A DNA stretch of 54,269 nucleotides from Verrucomicrobiota bacterium (GCA_030605125.1 JAUWBD010000006.1:1-54269), one strand, 5' to 3'; counted from the first letter of the stretch, positions 7,340-16,651 are shown. A program made the numbers and translations. Notes: generated from the letters alone by a model not told the origin.

Positions 7340-9579
7340 GAGGCGTTTTTTGGCGTGCCGCGGACGATCTCGAAGAAGGGCGTGGCATCTCGCAGCTTTG
7401 TCGTGTCGAGCTCGATGCGCAGCCGGCCGTCCTCGGCTTTTACCGGGATGCGTTCACGACGGGAGCCGTCGAGGCCAAGCGACCAGAGCTGAAGCGCCGC
7501 GGCCTCGGGATGGCGGAGCGAAAGGCGAAAGACGCCGGTGCGCATCAGCGCGGGCTGCCGTCCTTTTTCGTGCAGGGTCACGCGATCCGCGGAGAGCACC
7601 ATGCCGGTGTTCACGTTTTGCGTGGAAACGACCAGAACGGCCCGGCCGCTCTCCGCGAGCGGACGCCCGTCCACGGAGACGACCGCGAGCGCGCAGGCCA
7701 CGCTCGCCGACTCGACCTCGAGCACGCCGAGCTTGGCGCCGGCGCCGGGCTCGAGCGTAACGCCCTCGGAACGGTCGGTGCGCACGCGCAGCTCGCGCGA
7801 GCCGCGAGAGAGGGTGAGCTGACCGGTGTCGCTTTCAAGGACGCCCGCACGCACGTCGGTGCGGTTGCCCTCGGGCAGGATCCCCCGCTCGCGCATCTCC
7901 GCCACGGTGTCGGCGAGGGAGAAGTTTTCGTCCCAGGTCGGGATCGAGGAGGACTCCCACTCGGTCGCCTGCACCATGGCGCCCGCGGCGGGCGGCAGCG
8001 AGAGGTCCGGCGCGGGCGCGGCGGCGGGCGTGGGCGCGGCGTCGAAGGCGAGGCCGAAGCGCGAGAGCAGCGCGAGCTTGGTCTGCTCCAGGTTCACCGC
8101 TCGGTTCCAGTTTTCCTTCACGTCGTCGGGGCGGAGGCGGATCTCGACGCGATGCTTCGACGCAGCGACATCGCCGCGCAGGTAGAGGCAGGCGGCGAGA
8201 AACTCGTTGGCGCGGACGACCGGCGAATTGGCCACGGAGAAATCGTGCATCGCGTCCTTCGCGTGCAGCGCGACCGCGTTTTCATGGATCATCACCGCCG
8301 CGAAGTTTTGCAGCGCCGAGTAGGAGGAGAACAGCAGGCCGCCCTCGTGCTGGTATTGGTTCCAGAAACCGTGGTTGTGCTCGGTGACCATGAAGGGCCG
8401 GTCGAGCAGGCGCGCGCCGCAGATGTAGCGCCAGTAGAAGCCGTCGTTCGTAATGCTGCTGCGTTGGTCGCAGGTCGCCCCGGGCTGGGTGAACAAGGTG
8501 CCGTGGGCGTGGTAGCCATGCATCGAGACCACGGGCATCGTGGCGCGCAGGAGCCCGTAGCGATGCACCGCGCTGATGTCGTATTGCGTGTAGAGCCCGT
8601 GGTAGCCCGCCTCGCGGACCGTCTTCACATACCAGTCGAGATTCTCGCGGTCGATGGAGTGCAGGAACTCGCCGTAGTCGTTGCCGCGCGGATCGGCGCG
8701 GTAGGGATGCTCGAGCGCGAGGGTATCAAAGCAGTCGATACCGGCCGACACGCCCCAGGCGGAGGCCAGCGCCTCGGTCGAAACGTATTTTGCGCGGAGC
8801 CAGTCCTGCCACCGCTTCCGCAGCGCCGGGCCCTCGGCGCCCTTCATCTTGAGGTAGCCGTGCTCCTGCTCGTTGTAGAAATTGACGCACACAAGGGCGG
8901 GATCCTCGGCGAGACGGGTGCCGGTGTGCCGGTTCACGCGCGTGAGCAGCTCCACCACGCCGGCCCGCCAATTCGCCCGCGTGCCCTCCAGCCCGGCGGC
9001 GACCTCCGCCTTCATGTTGCGCTCCACGATGCGCTCCGTCCACGAGCCCGGATAAAAGAGGCCGAAGCTCGCGAGATCGAGGTAGAGATAGACGCCCTGC
9101 TTCTTCAGCTCCGCGAAGAGATACTCGAAATTGTCCAGCGGGCGCGGCGCCAGGCGACGCTCGGCCGTGCTCCCGGTCATCAAGTAGAAATCGAGGCCGG
9201 AGAAGCGCACGACGTTGTAGCCCTGCCGCCGCACCAGCGCGGCGAATTCGCGCAGATTGGCCTTGGTCTCGGCGTCGTTCGCGGCCGTCAGCGCGCGAAA
9301 CACCTGCGGGCACATCAGGTTGAAACCGAAGAGCCGCGCCTCGCGATCGGGGGTCTTCTCGAAGACCGGCGCCCCGTCGGCCCGGACGATCAGGCGGCCG
9401 TTCCGCCCCGCGGGGCCGGGCTCCACCAGGCCCCCGAGATCCAGCGCGGAGCCGGCCTTGATCCTGATGTCCGTCATGTCCACCGGCCGCCACTCCGCGT
9501 CGGCGCGGTAGGTGATCAAATCGCCGCGAGCGAACGCGCTCAGCGCGAGAAACACCAGAAATGCGCGACGCGGAATCAT
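7336..9579 (-). CDS. Secreted glycosidase-like protein, paralogue of the 1353-aa protein
   Basis: A 747-aa exported protein; the start at 9579 gives a clear signal peptide (MIPRRAFLVFLALSAFARGD) and an ATGA overlap with the GH5-like gene before it, so the longer reading frame upstream is rejected. The core resembles a clan GH-A barrel: GYNVVRFSGLDFYLMTGST, a candidate acid/base Glu237 in CVNFYNEQEHG and a candidate nucleophile Glu400 in PFMVTEHNHGFWNQYQHEGG. Both segments align with those of the large protein at 2369-6430. The C-terminal ~250 residues are a beta-rich accessory domain. It is translationally coupled to genes on both sides, so it probably works on the same polysaccharide as the GH5-like enzyme and the esterase. 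I cannot name the GH family with confidence. Confidence 0.85.
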   Translation of the reverse strand: MIPRRAFLVFLALSAFARGDLITYRADAEWRPVDMTDIRIKAGSALDLGGLVEPGPAGRNGRLIVRADGAPVFEKTPDREARLFGFNLMCPQVFRALTAANDAETKANLREFAALVRRQGYNVVRFSGLDFYLMTGSTAERRLAPRPLDNFEYLFAELKKQGVYLYLDLASFGLFYPGSWTERIVERNMKAEVAAGLEGTRANWRAGVVELLTRVNRHTGTRLAEDPALVCVNFYNEQEHGYLKMKGAEGPALRKRWQDWLRAKYVSTEALASAWGVSAGIDCFDTLALEHPYRADPRGNDYGEFLHSIDRENLDWYVKTVREAGYHGLYTQYDISAVHRYGLLRATMPVVSMHGYHAHGTLFTQPGATCDQRSSITNDGFYWRYICGARLLDRPFMVTEHNHGFWNQYQHEGGLLFSSYSALQNFAAVMIHENAVALHAKDAMHDFSVANSPVVRANEFLAACLYLRGDVAASKHRVEIRLRPDDVKENWNRAVNLEQTKLALLSRFGLAFDAAPTPAAAPAPDLSLPPAAGAMVQATEWESSSIPTWDENFSLADTVAEMRERGILPEGNRTDVRAGVLESDTGQLTLSRGSRELRVRTDRSEGVTLEPGAGAKLGVLEVESASVACALAVVSVDGRPLAESGRAVLVVSTQNVNTGMVLSADRVTLHEKGRQPALMRTGVFRLSLRHPEAAALQLWSLGLDGSRRERIPVKAEDGRLRIELDTTKLRDATPFFEIVRGTPKNAS

Positions 9580-11015
9580 GACGATGCGAGCAGGGTGAGT
9601 TTCAAAACACAGGAACGGGTGAACGCAGGCAACCGCACTCGCCCGTCCTCGGCGATCATCGCGAAGGACCAACGGTCCGTCCACGGCGCGTAAACCACCG
9701 CCTCGACCACCGCCCGCGGCACGCCCGCGAAGTCCGCGGGCAGGAGCTCGTCGAGGACCGGCTCCGCGCGGACGCCCTCCGCGAGCTCCTCGCGCCAGCC
9801 GGCGCGCTTGTCGCGGCACCAGGCGAGGATCGTGCGTCGGCCGCGGAGCACGAAGCCGCGGATCCGCTCGGTCTCGAACTGGAGCGGCGTCGCCTGCTCC
9901 GCCACCGGATCGAAACCCGCGATGGCCCGCACGAAACGGCCGAAGTGCCACCACAAGGCGTGGCGCTCGACGTAGAAATCCCAGTGCCACGCCTGGCCCG
10001 GACCCGCCGCCCCGGCGAAGAAGGGCGCGAACAACATGTCGTGCAACAACACCCCCTCGCGGTCGGTTTCATACAGGCGCGAGGGCGAGCTGTGGTTCGC
10101 CTCCACCGCGCCGCACTCCGCGAGCAGCACGGGCTTGCCGGGCGCGAGCTCGCGAAGGCTCGCGACGGCGTCGGCGCAAAGCACGTCCATCGGCGCCTGG
10201 CAGATCGGCCACGGCGCGCCCGGGTCGATGTAGCGGTGCGCCTGCACAAGGTCGGCGGCGGAGAGGCGCGCGTAGTCCGCGTAGTTGTCCAGCTGGCAAT
10301 CGCGGTCGAAGGAGCCGAGGCTCTGCATGACGAGGCTCCCGGGGAAGCGCCGCTTCAGCTCCGGCAGCATCGCGCGCGTCCAGGCCAGCCAACCGGGGGC
10401 GGACACCGCGTTCATCTCGTTCCACAGTTCCCACCCGAAGATCGCGGGATGCCCGGAGTAGCGGCGGGCCAGCCAATCGATTTTCTTCAGGTAAACGCGC
10501 CGCGCCTCGGCGCTGTCGAGAAACTCGGCCATGTCGTCGGCGTAGCCGCCGTTGCTGCGCGCGTAGGCCGGTTTGGAAAAATTCGCCGCGCCGGGGAACA
10601 CCTCCGCCTCCGCGCGGGCCGCGATGCTGCGAAAGTGCTCCAGCGTAAGTTTCACGCGGATACGGCGCTGGAGCGCGAGATCGAGGACCTTGTCGAGCCG
10701 CCGCGCCGCGTCCTCCGAAAACTCGCCCGCGCCATCCGCCTCGAGGTCGAAGAACGGATGCCCCAGCCAGAGGCGGACGAAGTTGCCCCCCTGCCCGGCG
10801 AGCGCGTCGAACCAGCGGCGATACCGCTCCAGCCCCGCCTCCGGGGTGCGATCAAAACGCGGGAAACAAAGGTTCAGCCCCACCGGGACAAAGGTCTTCG
10901 CGCCGCCCACGTCGAGCTGCTCGCAGAGATAGCGCGGGTGCGCCGTGCTCGGGGCGATGCCGCGCAGGCGCGGGGACGAAGCGACGGAAGGGAGCGTGGC
11001 GGTCGGAGGAGACAT
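9576..11015 (-). CDS. GH5-like (cellulase/mannanase type) glycoside hydrolase
   Basis: A 479-aa TIM-barrel hydrolase. The acid/base Glu200 is in IFGWELWNEMN and the nucleophile Glu300 in KPVLLAECGA, the classic clan GH-A arrangement at the ends of strands 4 and 7; VRLWLGHPFF is an early strand segment. No signal peptide is visible, unlike its neighbours, so it may act in the cytoplasm or be exported another way. The last ~90 residues are a small beta domain. It overlaps the next gene by ATGA and begins 42 bases after the GH39-like gene, so the four genes 13748-6587 look like one transcript. Substrate could be a beta-mannan or beta-glucan; the sequence alone does not decide. Confidence 0.85.
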   Translation of the reverse strand: MSPPTATLPSVASSPRLRGIAPSTAHPRYLCEQLDVGGAKTFVPVGLNLCFPRFDRTPEAGLERYRRWFDALAGQGGNFVRLWLGHPFFDLEADGAGEFSEDAARRLDKVLDLALQRRIRVKLTLEHFRSIAARAEAEVFPGAANFSKPAYARSNGGYADDMAEFLDSAEARRVYLKKIDWLARRYSGHPAIFGWELWNEMNAVSAPGWLAWTRAMLPELKRRFPGSLVMQSLGSFDRDCQLDNYADYARLSAADLVQAHRYIDPGAPWPICQAPMDVLCADAVASLRELAPGKPVLLAECGAVEANHSSPSRLYETDREGVLLHDMLFAPFFAGAAGPGQAWHWDFYVERHALWWHFGRFVRAIAGFDPVAEQATPLQFETERIRGFVLRGRRTILAWCRDKRAGWREELAEGVRAEPVLDELLPADFAGVPRAVVEAVVYAPWTDRWSFAMIAEDGRVRLPAFTRSCVLKLTLLASS

Positions 11016-11057
11016 CGGGAGTGAATGCGGGGCGGGTTGGGTTGGTGGCCGGGCGGG

Positions 11058-13748
11058 CTAGCGCGTCTCCGCGCCCTCGATCAGCAACAGTTCGACGTCG
11101 TCGATCTCCAGCGGCGCGGAGCCGGGCTCGATGCCGATGATCGCGCGGCCCTGACCGGTGCGCTTCGCGGTGGCCTCGAAAGTCACGCTTTGCCACTCGC
11201 CGGTCCCGGTGATGACGCGGGCGTCGTGCGAGGAGGGCCAGCGGCCGTGCGGCGTCACCAGGAACAAGCGCAGCCGCGCCTGCTTGCCCGCCGCCACCCG
11301 CACGTGCGCCGAGAGCCGGAAACGCCCGGTCTCCTCAAACGCGATGTCCTGGTTCACGTTGAGCGCGTCCGCGTCCGTCGGGTTTTCGAGGACGACGGAG
11401 AAATCGCCCGAACGTCCCTTCTGGAAACGCAGGGCCGAAACCGGCGCGGAGGGCGGCGAGAGGCGCCACCAGGTCGGGCGCGCCGAGGACTCGTCCATCA
11501 CGAAGTCGCCGGAGCGGATCTCAAAGCCCGGATTCGCGAGCATGTTGCCCGGCTCGCGGCGCAGGGAGGCGACCTCGAGCGGCGACGCCGAGACCGCATA
11601 GACGAGGCCCTCGATCACGACCGGTCCGCTCGACGGCACGGGCACGCGCTCGCCGTGCAGGTTGGTCAACACGAGATCGCGCGGCGTGCCGCCCTTGAAG
11701 GTGAGTTGCACGCGGCCGTGGCTGACCGAGAAAACCCCGAGGTGGCCGCCGTCCGAGCGGCGCAGCAGCCACGAGGCGCAGCCCGCGCCGACGCCGGGCA
11801 CGGGGCCGAGGTAGGCGTCCGCGGCGCGGAGCTGGCGCGCCACCTCCGCGGTCACGGCGTAGTAGGGCGTGATCTTCAGGTTCCCGTAGTCGCGGTCGAT
11901 GTCGGACTCGTGGAGGAAATACGTCTCGAAGCCCTCGCCGAGGCACCAGAAGAGCGAGTGGATAACCTCCTGATCGTCGCGCCAGCCGCCCATGTATTGG
12001 CGCTCCGTTTGCCAGAGCGGGATGCCGGGCCGCGCCGCGCGGGCGAGCGCGACGACTCCGGCCAGAATCTCGCGGGAGACATAGGCGTGGATGTTGAAGA
12101 TATCGATCCGGTCCGCCGCGCCCATCTTCAGGAGTTGTCCAGGCATCGCGCGGTTGGTCGGCTCGCCCAGGCTGAAGCCCGAGATGAGAACCTTCGCCGC
12201 CGGGTCCGTCTCGCGAATGACGCGCGACGCCGCGGCCAGCAGCTCGGCGTAGTCCTGGGTCGTGCCGCTGAAGGTCGCGTGCAAGCCGGGAGGATTGAAG
12301 TCCACCTCGTTGTAGATCTCCCAGTGCGTCACGCGACCGCGGTAGCGGGCCACGACCGCGCGCACGTAGGCGATCCACTCCTCGGTGCTGCGGGGCTGGT
12401 AGCGCTCCGGACGACGCGAGTAGGCCTTCACCGTTTTATTGGCGATTTTCTCGTATTCTTTCTCCGAATACGTGCTGGCCCAGGCGGGCGGGTAGCCGAG
12501 CAGGCCGAGCGTGCGCACGCCCTGCGCCTCGGCCTGCGCGACGGCGAGATCGGCGGCCTCCCATTCGAAACGGCCCGGGGCGGGCTCGACGTTGCACCAG
12601 AGGAAGGCGCGGTTGGCCGCCCAGGCCCGCTCCCAGCGGATGCCGATCTGGGTGTAGAGATCGGGCTTGTCGGCGAAGACGTGGTGGTGCCCGAGGAAAT
12701 TCGCGAACGCCCCGTCCGGAGCCGAATCAGGGAGCTGCACGACAAAGGCGACCTTGTGCTCCTCCGTCGCGCCCCTCGGGCCGGCGATGCGCAAAGTCGC
12801 CTCGTGGTAGCCGGGCTCCGTGATCGCGGGCAGCTCGAAAAACTCCTCCGTGTAGCGGGCGGCGGGCGCTACACGGATCGTTCGCTCAAGCGGCTCCGCG
12901 CTCGCGAGGCCGGCGCGCGAGCGGAGCGTCGCCGTCAGGCGGAAGCTCGCCGCCTTGTCGCCGAAATTCACCGCGCGCAGCGGGACGCGGAGCGCCTGGC
13001 CGACCGGCGTCACGAGCCGCGCCGCCTTTCGCTCGGGAAAGATCGTGGCGACGAGCCCCTCGCGCTGCCAGTCGGTGGGGGACTCGGTGGACTGCGCGGT
13101 GGACGTGGACTGCTCGACGCTCGAGGACGGCGTGACCAGCAAGGTTGTCTTTTCGTCCGCCGTGAGCGCGTCTCTCCGCCTAAGCTCCGCCCCGCCGCGC
13201 GGAGCGTCCGAGACGCGTAGCCCGTGCACCCGGAAGGCGCCCAGACGGCCGGCCGTGAAAGTCTCGGGCAACGTCGGCAGCCGCCCGGCGAATTTATCCT
13301 CCGCGATTTGCTTGCCGTCGAACCACAGCGCGAGGGCCTCGTCGCCCCAGGTCATGGCGACGCGACGGGTTTCGCCGACGGGAAACGCGGGGATCGTGGT
13401 GCTGGCCGCCCCGTTGCGTTCGTCCCCTTTGGCCAAGGCGAGGAGACCCCGGTCGTCGCCCGGCGGGCAGACGACGATACCGAGAAGCGTGGTGCCGCCC
13501 GCGGGGCCGTTGCCCGTCGCCCGAAACAGGAAGTGCCAGTCGTGCTTCATCTCCTCCGCGGCGCGCACAAACTCGACGTCGAGCTCAATCGTGCCGCCCT
13601 CCGGATTGATCACCCCCGGCGCCCAATGCTCGATCACTCCACGGCGATCCACCGAGGCGGCGGAGGGCTGCGCCGCGACGGCGGACAAGCCGGCGCACGC
13701 CGCGAGCGAAACGACGAAAGCGCGAAGAAAACGGGGTGGCAAATGCAC
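11058..13748 (-). CDS. Secreted GH39-like glycosidase with LamG-like N-terminus and CBM-like C-terminus
   Basis: About 896 aa if a GTG at 13748 is the start; this gives the signal peptide MHLPPRFLRAFVVSLAACAG. Another GTG at 13799 adds 17 residues and a poor signal sequence. Residues about 30-185 are a LamG/concanavalin-like domain (GTIELDVEF, WHFLF). Residues about 340-680 form a GH39- or GH10-like barrel with Glu481 in VTHWEIYNEVDF as acid/base and Glu582 in PLWQTERQYMGG as nucleophile. The last ~140 residues (NPGFEIRSGDF to EIDDVELLLIE) match the CBM4/9-type jelly-roll pattern. First gene of the hydrolase cluster; GH39 members act on beta-xylosides and related plant or glycosaminoglycan links. 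The exact start codon is the main uncertainty. Confidence 0.8.
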   Translation of the reverse strand: MHLPPRFLRAFVVSLAACAGLSAVAAQPSAASVDRRGVIEHWAPGVINPEGGTIELDVEFVRAAEEMKHDWHFLFRATGNGPAGGTTLLGIVVCPPGDDRGLLALAKGDERNGAASTTIPAFPVGETRRVAMTWGDEALALWFDGKQIAEDKFAGRLPTLPETFTAGRLGAFRVHGLRVSDAPRGGAELRRRDALTADEKTTLLVTPSSSVEQSTSTAQSTESPTDWQREGLVATIFPERKAARLVTPVGQALRVPLRAVNFGDKAASFRLTATLRSRAGLASAEPLERTIRVAPAARYTEEFFELPAITEPGYHEATLRIAGPRGATEEHKVAFVVQLPDSAPDGAFANFLGHHHVFADKPDLYTQIGIRWERAWAANRAFLWCNVEPAPGRFEWEAADLAVAQAEAQGVRTLGLLGYPPAWASTYSEKEYEKIANKTVKAYSRRPERYQPRSTEEWIAYVRAVVARYRGRVTHWEIYNEVDFNPPGLHATFSGTTQDYAELLAAASRVIRETDPAAKVLISGFSLGEPTNRAMPGQLLKMGAADRIDIFNIHAYVSREILAGVVALARAARPGIPLWQTERQYMGGWRDDQEVIHSLFWCLGEGFETYFLHESDIDRDYGNLKITPYYAVTAEVARQLRAADAYLGPVPGVGAGCASWLLRRSDGGHLGVFSVSHGRVQLTFKGGTPRDLVLTNLHGERVPVPSSGPVVIEGLVYAVSASPLEVASLRREPGNMLANPGFEIRSGDFVMDESSARPTWWRLSPPSAPVSALRFQKGRSGDFSVVLENPTDADALNVNQDIAFEETGRFRLSAHVRVAAGKQARLRLFLVTPHGRWPSSHDARVITGTGEWQSVTFEATAKRTGQGRAIIGIEPGSAPLEIDDVELLLIEGAETR

Positions 13749-13776
13749 GAGGGTGGAGAGGATGGGATGGGGACCG

Positions 13777-13796
13777 CGGGCGCATGCTCGCGCCCG
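13777..13796. other. Hairpin in the leader of the GH39-like gene
   Basis: CGGGCGC-ATGCTC-GCGCCCG is a perfect 7-bp stem-loop just upstream of the preferred GTG start. It could be part of the 5' leader; no function can be read from it. Confidence 0.3.
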
Positions 13797-13866
13797 CACG
13801 GCCGGCGCCTTCGGGGCATCGGCGGCATCCGGCCGGCAGAGTTAAGAAGGGGCGCCCGCCGCGGGA

Positions 13867-14475
13867 TCAGGGCTCGAGACGATATTGGAAAGTGAGGGTG
13901 AAGGCCACGCCGCCCTCGACCTTGATCAACTGGCCGACACGGGAGTTGTGCCAGACACGGAGGTAGTTTTCCCCCTCCGCGGCGTCCCCGGTGCGGACCG
14001 AGGCGAGCAGGTGCGGCGCGAGCGGCGGATTGCTCTTGCCGACGTTGACCGGATACCAGGAGGCGGGGCGCTCGCCCGACTCCATGCGCTCGAAGCCGCC
14101 GTTCATGACGCGCACGGTGTCGAACTTGACCTCGTCGTAGTGGATGAAAACGGGCTTCAGCGCGCGCGTCTGCGGATCGAGCACGATATACGGGCCCATC
14201 AAATCGATCGTGATCTGGCCGCTCGCGCTGGGGAAAATTTTGATGCTGGCGGTCTGCCAGGACTTGGTCGCCGGGACATGGATGTAGAGATGGCGACCGC
14301 CGGACTCGCCATGGTTGTGGATGACCCCGTCCGAGGCCGCGACCACCTCGAGTTCGATCTGGTCTTTTGAATAGCTGGCGATGTCCACGCGCGCCATGCG
14401 CTCCTGCGCGAGCGCGACGGGGGCGAGGAGGACTGCGAGGCCGGAGACGAGCAAGGGGAGGAAACGCGCTTTCAT
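13867..14475 (-). CDS. Small secreted protein, CBM-like second half
   Basis: A 202-aa exported protein with signal peptide MKARFLPLLVSGLAVLLAPVALAQ. I do not recognise a family. The first half is beta-rich (GRHLYIHVPATKSWQTASIKI); the second half starts VMNGGFERMESGERPASWYPV, a pattern typical of the first strand of CBM4/9-type jelly rolls, then ENYLRVWHNSRVGQLIKV. It may be a small carbohydrate-binding protein. It is 118 bases ahead of the GH39-like gene on the same strand and may head the transcript. No catalytic motif is visible. Confidence 0.7.
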   Translation of the reverse strand: MKARFLPLLVSGLAVLLAPVALAQERMARVDIASYSKDQIELEVVAASDGVIHNHGESGGRHLYIHVPATKSWQTASIKIFPSASGQITIDLMGPYIVLDPQTRALKPVFIHYDEVKFDTVRVMNGGFERMESGERPASWYPVNVGKSNPPLAPHLLASVRTGDAAEGENYLRVWHNSRVGQLIKVEGGVAFTLTFQYRLEP

Positions 14476-14500
14476 GGCATGCGGGGCGATCAGATTGGTC

Positions 14501-14526
14501 GTCGCGGTCCGCTATCGGACCGCGAC
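14501..14526 (-). terminator. Perfect 11-bp hairpin after the second PEP-CTERM gene
   Basis: GTCGCGGTCCG-CTAT-CGGACCGCGAC lies 28 bases past the stop of the minus-strand PEP-CTERM gene and 25 bases before the next gene. There is no T run, so terminator function is likely but not proven by sequence. Confidence 0.45.
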
Positions 14527-14554
14527 GGTTTGGCGACTCGTGGGGGGGGAAACT

Positions 14555-15430
14555 TCAGGCCGCGCGACGACGGCGACGGAGGGCGGCGAGCCCGGTGGCC
14601 GCGGCGCCGAGAAGCAGCGAAGCCTGGGCGGGCTCGGGGATGTTGGACATCGAGAGGTTGTCGAAATCGACCTGGATGAGGTCGTTTCCGCCCGCGACCA
14701 AGGTCAGGAACTGGCCCGGCTGGCCCGCGAGATTGGGCCGCCACGGCAGACGCTCGTCGGCGATCGTCGCGGCGAAGCTCGCCGAGCTCACCGAGCCCGT
14801 AAGCGAAAGACTGGTGTAGGTCTTCGCCACCGGATCGAACACCATGTCGAACGTGATGTAGGAACCGAGCGGCGAGTAGGTGGTGTAGGCGCCGAGGTTG
14901 ACGGGGACATTTGCCGTTCCGTCCACGCTGGCCTTGTAGAGGAAGAACGAGCCGTTGCTGAAGATTATCGTGGTCCAGTAGCGTCCGGCGGTCGGATTGA
15001 TGTCGGCGTCGCCGAGGTAGATCTGAAACTGGTTCGTCGTGTCGGGACTGAAGCTGTTGATCGAGATCCCGAAGCTGAGCGAGATGGGCGTGCCGGCGAA
15101 GTCCACCCCGGCGTCGGCGATGTTGATGCGCGAAGCCACCGCGCCGGACGTCGATTCGTTGCGCTCGAGGCGCCAGGCGAGGGAGCCGGACTGGGGATTC
15201 GCCGACGAGGCGATCGGCGTGGTCGCCGAGAAGCCGGCGGGCGTGGTCCACACCGCGGACCCCGGGATGCCGAGATCGTTGACGCCGATGACGGAGGCGC
15301 CGGCGGTGTAGCCGTCGGAGGTCTCGAAGCCGGTGATGATCTGCGCGGACAGCGGGGCGCCGCAAAGGGTCAGCCCGGCGAAAGCGGACGCGAGCGCCCG
15401 GCGAGTGGAGGAAGCATGGGACGATTGCAT
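14555..15430 (-). CDS. PEP-CTERM sorted secreted protein (second copy of the module)
   Basis: A 291-aa exported protein. The Met at 15430 begins a signal peptide (MQSSHASSTRRALASAFAGL, cleavage near LSAQ). The body opens ITGFETSDGYTAGASVIGVND and closes IQVDFDNLSMSN, matching the protein at 124-1062 along its length, and it ends with the anchor NIPEPAQASLLL, a hydrophobic helix and LRRRRRAA. The family role is surface or matrix placement by an exosortase. It is divergent from a LacI gene whose start codon is covered by a palindromic operator, so it is probably under that repressor. The repeat of the same layout at the left end of the window suggests duplication of a regulator/PEP-CTERM pair. 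Confidence 0.85.
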   Translation of the reverse strand: MQSSHASSTRRALASAFAGLTLCGAPLSAQIITGFETSDGYTAGASVIGVNDLGIPGSAVWTTPAGFSATTPIASSANPQSGSLAWRLERNESTSGAVASRINIADAGVDFAGTPISLSFGISINSFSPDTTNQFQIYLGDADINPTAGRYWTTIIFSNGSFFLYKASVDGTANVPVNLGAYTTYSPLGSYITFDMVFDPVAKTYTSLSLTGSVSSASFAATIADERLPWRPNLAGQPGQFLTLVAGGNDLIQVDFDNLSMSNIPEPAQASLLLGAAATGLAALRRRRRAA

Positions 15431-15555
15431 GGAGGGAGGATTTTTTCGGGGGAGGAGGACCGCCCGGCCGGAAGGACGCGGAGAAAACGAGGGCGCCGGC
15501 CGGGGCGGTTTTCGCACACGCTGCCGCGGGCTTGCGTCGTCTCAACGGATCGGAG

Positions 15556-15571
15556 ATTGAAGCTATTCAAT
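15556..15571. promoter_or_regulatory. LacI-type operator overlapping the regulator start codon
   Basis: ATTGAA-GCTA-TTCAAT is a perfect inverted repeat with a four-base spacer, and its last two bases are the AT of the ATG at 15570. The same half-sites recur at 16636-16651. Spacing and half-site match the usual LacI/GalR operator style (TTGAA-N4-TTCAA). Binding here would block both the regulator and possibly the divergent PEP-CTERM gene. Confidence 0.7.
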
Positions 15572-16640
15572 GAAACCCAAGCCCCTTCCTCGCCAGCCCA
15601 CCCAGTCCGATGTGGCGAAGAAGGCCGGCGTGAGCCTCGCCACCGTCTCCTACGCCCTGCGCAACGATCCGCGCATCGCCGCCGCCACGCAGGCGCGCGT
15701 GCGGGCGGCGGCGGCGGCGCTGGACTACACGCCCGATCCGGTGCTCGCCGCGCTCGTCGCGCGGCGCGGCTCGCGGCCGGCGCGGCGCACCGCGGCGAAC
15801 ATCGCCGCCCTCGTGGACGACCGCTGGCACGCCACGCGGGAGACACACTGGCACCAATCGATCATCGACGGCATGAACGTCGCCTGCCACCGCCTCGGAT
15901 ACGCCCTCGACATCATCCACATCCAGCGCGACCTCGGCCCGATCAAGAACCCAGACCGCATCCTCCACGCCCGGGGCATCCGCGGCGTCGTGCTGCTGCC
16001 CTTGCTCGACCACGACATAGACCTGCGCCTGCAATGGGACCGCTATGCGACGATCGCGATGGGCGTGCCGCCCCCGTCTCTTCCGCTGCACCGGGTGGCG
16101 ACCGACGCTTTCATGGCCATGCAGATCACGTGTGATCGTCTGCGAGAACTCGGCTACCGCCGGATCGGCCTCGCCAACTCGCTCGAGGCCGAACAGCGCC
16201 TGCGCTTCGAGTGGCTGGGCGCGATCAGCAAGGAGATGTTTCTCCCCGACCGGCATCTCGAAATCGTGCCCCCGCACCTCCCGGCCGAATTCACTCCGCA
16301 AGGCCTGCTCTCCTGGGTGCGCCGTCGCAAGCCCGAGGCGATCGTGACGAACAACGAGAACATCGTCGCTTGGTTGCGCGACGCCGGGCTGCGAGTGCCC
16401 GAAGACATCGGCGTCGCCCTGCTAAATCTCAACCTTGGCCCGCTCGCCGGGGCCGCGGGCATCTCTTTGCAGCTCGACCTGAACGGAGAGACCTCGATCG
16501 AGCAGTTGCACACGCTTCTGCTGCGTGGAGAAACCGGCTTCCCCTCCATGCCGAAGGAGGTGCTGCTTCGTCCGCGCTGGTCGGACGGCTTCACCCTACG
16601 GGCGCGAGCGGCCGCGGCGCCGAGCCGGCGCCCGTATTGA
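15570..16640 (+). CDS. LacI-family transcriptional regulator
   Basis: A 356-aa LacI/GalR protein. The DNA-binding head is QSDVAKKAGVSLATVSYALRNDPRIAAATQARVRAAAAALDYTPDP split over helix-turn-helix and hinge, close to the family standard. The effector domain includes LRELGYRRIGLANS and PEAIVTNNENIVAWLRDAGLRVPEDIGVALLN. The start codon lies inside a palindrome and the stop codon lies inside a second copy of it, which points to autoregulation and to control of the large surface protein gene 141 bases downstream. The effector is unknown. No strong ribosome binding site is seen; GGAG at 15552-15555 is 14 bases away. Confidence 0.92.
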   Translation: MKPKPLPRQPTQSDVAKKAGVSLATVSYALRNDPRIAAATQARVRAAAAALDYTPDPVLAALVARRGSRPARRTAANIAALVDDRWHATRETHWHQSIIDGMNVACHRLGYALDIIHIQRDLGPIKNPDRILHARGIRGVVLLPLLDHDIDLRLQWDRYATIAMGVPPPSLPLHRVATDAFMAMQITCDRLRELGYRRIGLANSLEAEQRLRFEWLGAISKEMFLPDRHLEIVPPHLPAEFTPQGLLSWVRRRKPEAIVTNNENIVAWLRDAGLRVPEDIGVALLNLNLGPLAGAAGISLQLDLNGETSIEQLHTLLLRGETGFPSMPKEVLLRPRWSDGFTLRARAAAAPSRRPY

Positions 16641-16651
16641 ATTGCTTCAAT
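16636..16651. promoter_or_regulatory. LacI-type operator upstream of the 1489-aa surface protein
   Basis: ATTGAA-TTGC-TTCAAT is a perfect inverted repeat overlapping the stop codon of the LacI gene and 130 bases ahead of the next start codon. A further half-site, ATTGAAGCGC, follows at 16661-16670 with a degenerate partner. Together with the copy at 15556-15571 this predicts that the adjacent LacI protein controls the downstream gene. Confidence 0.7.

Noticed and set aside
4778-7492. A 904-codon plus-strand open frame
   Set aside because: Antisense to the large glycosidase and SGNH esterase genes, both of which show signal peptides and catalytic motifs; the shadow has none.
9580-9990. A longer start for the 747-aa glycosidase-like protein
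   Set aside because: The extra residues overlap the GH5-like gene in another frame; the internal Met at 9579 begins a signal peptide and gives an ATGA overlap.
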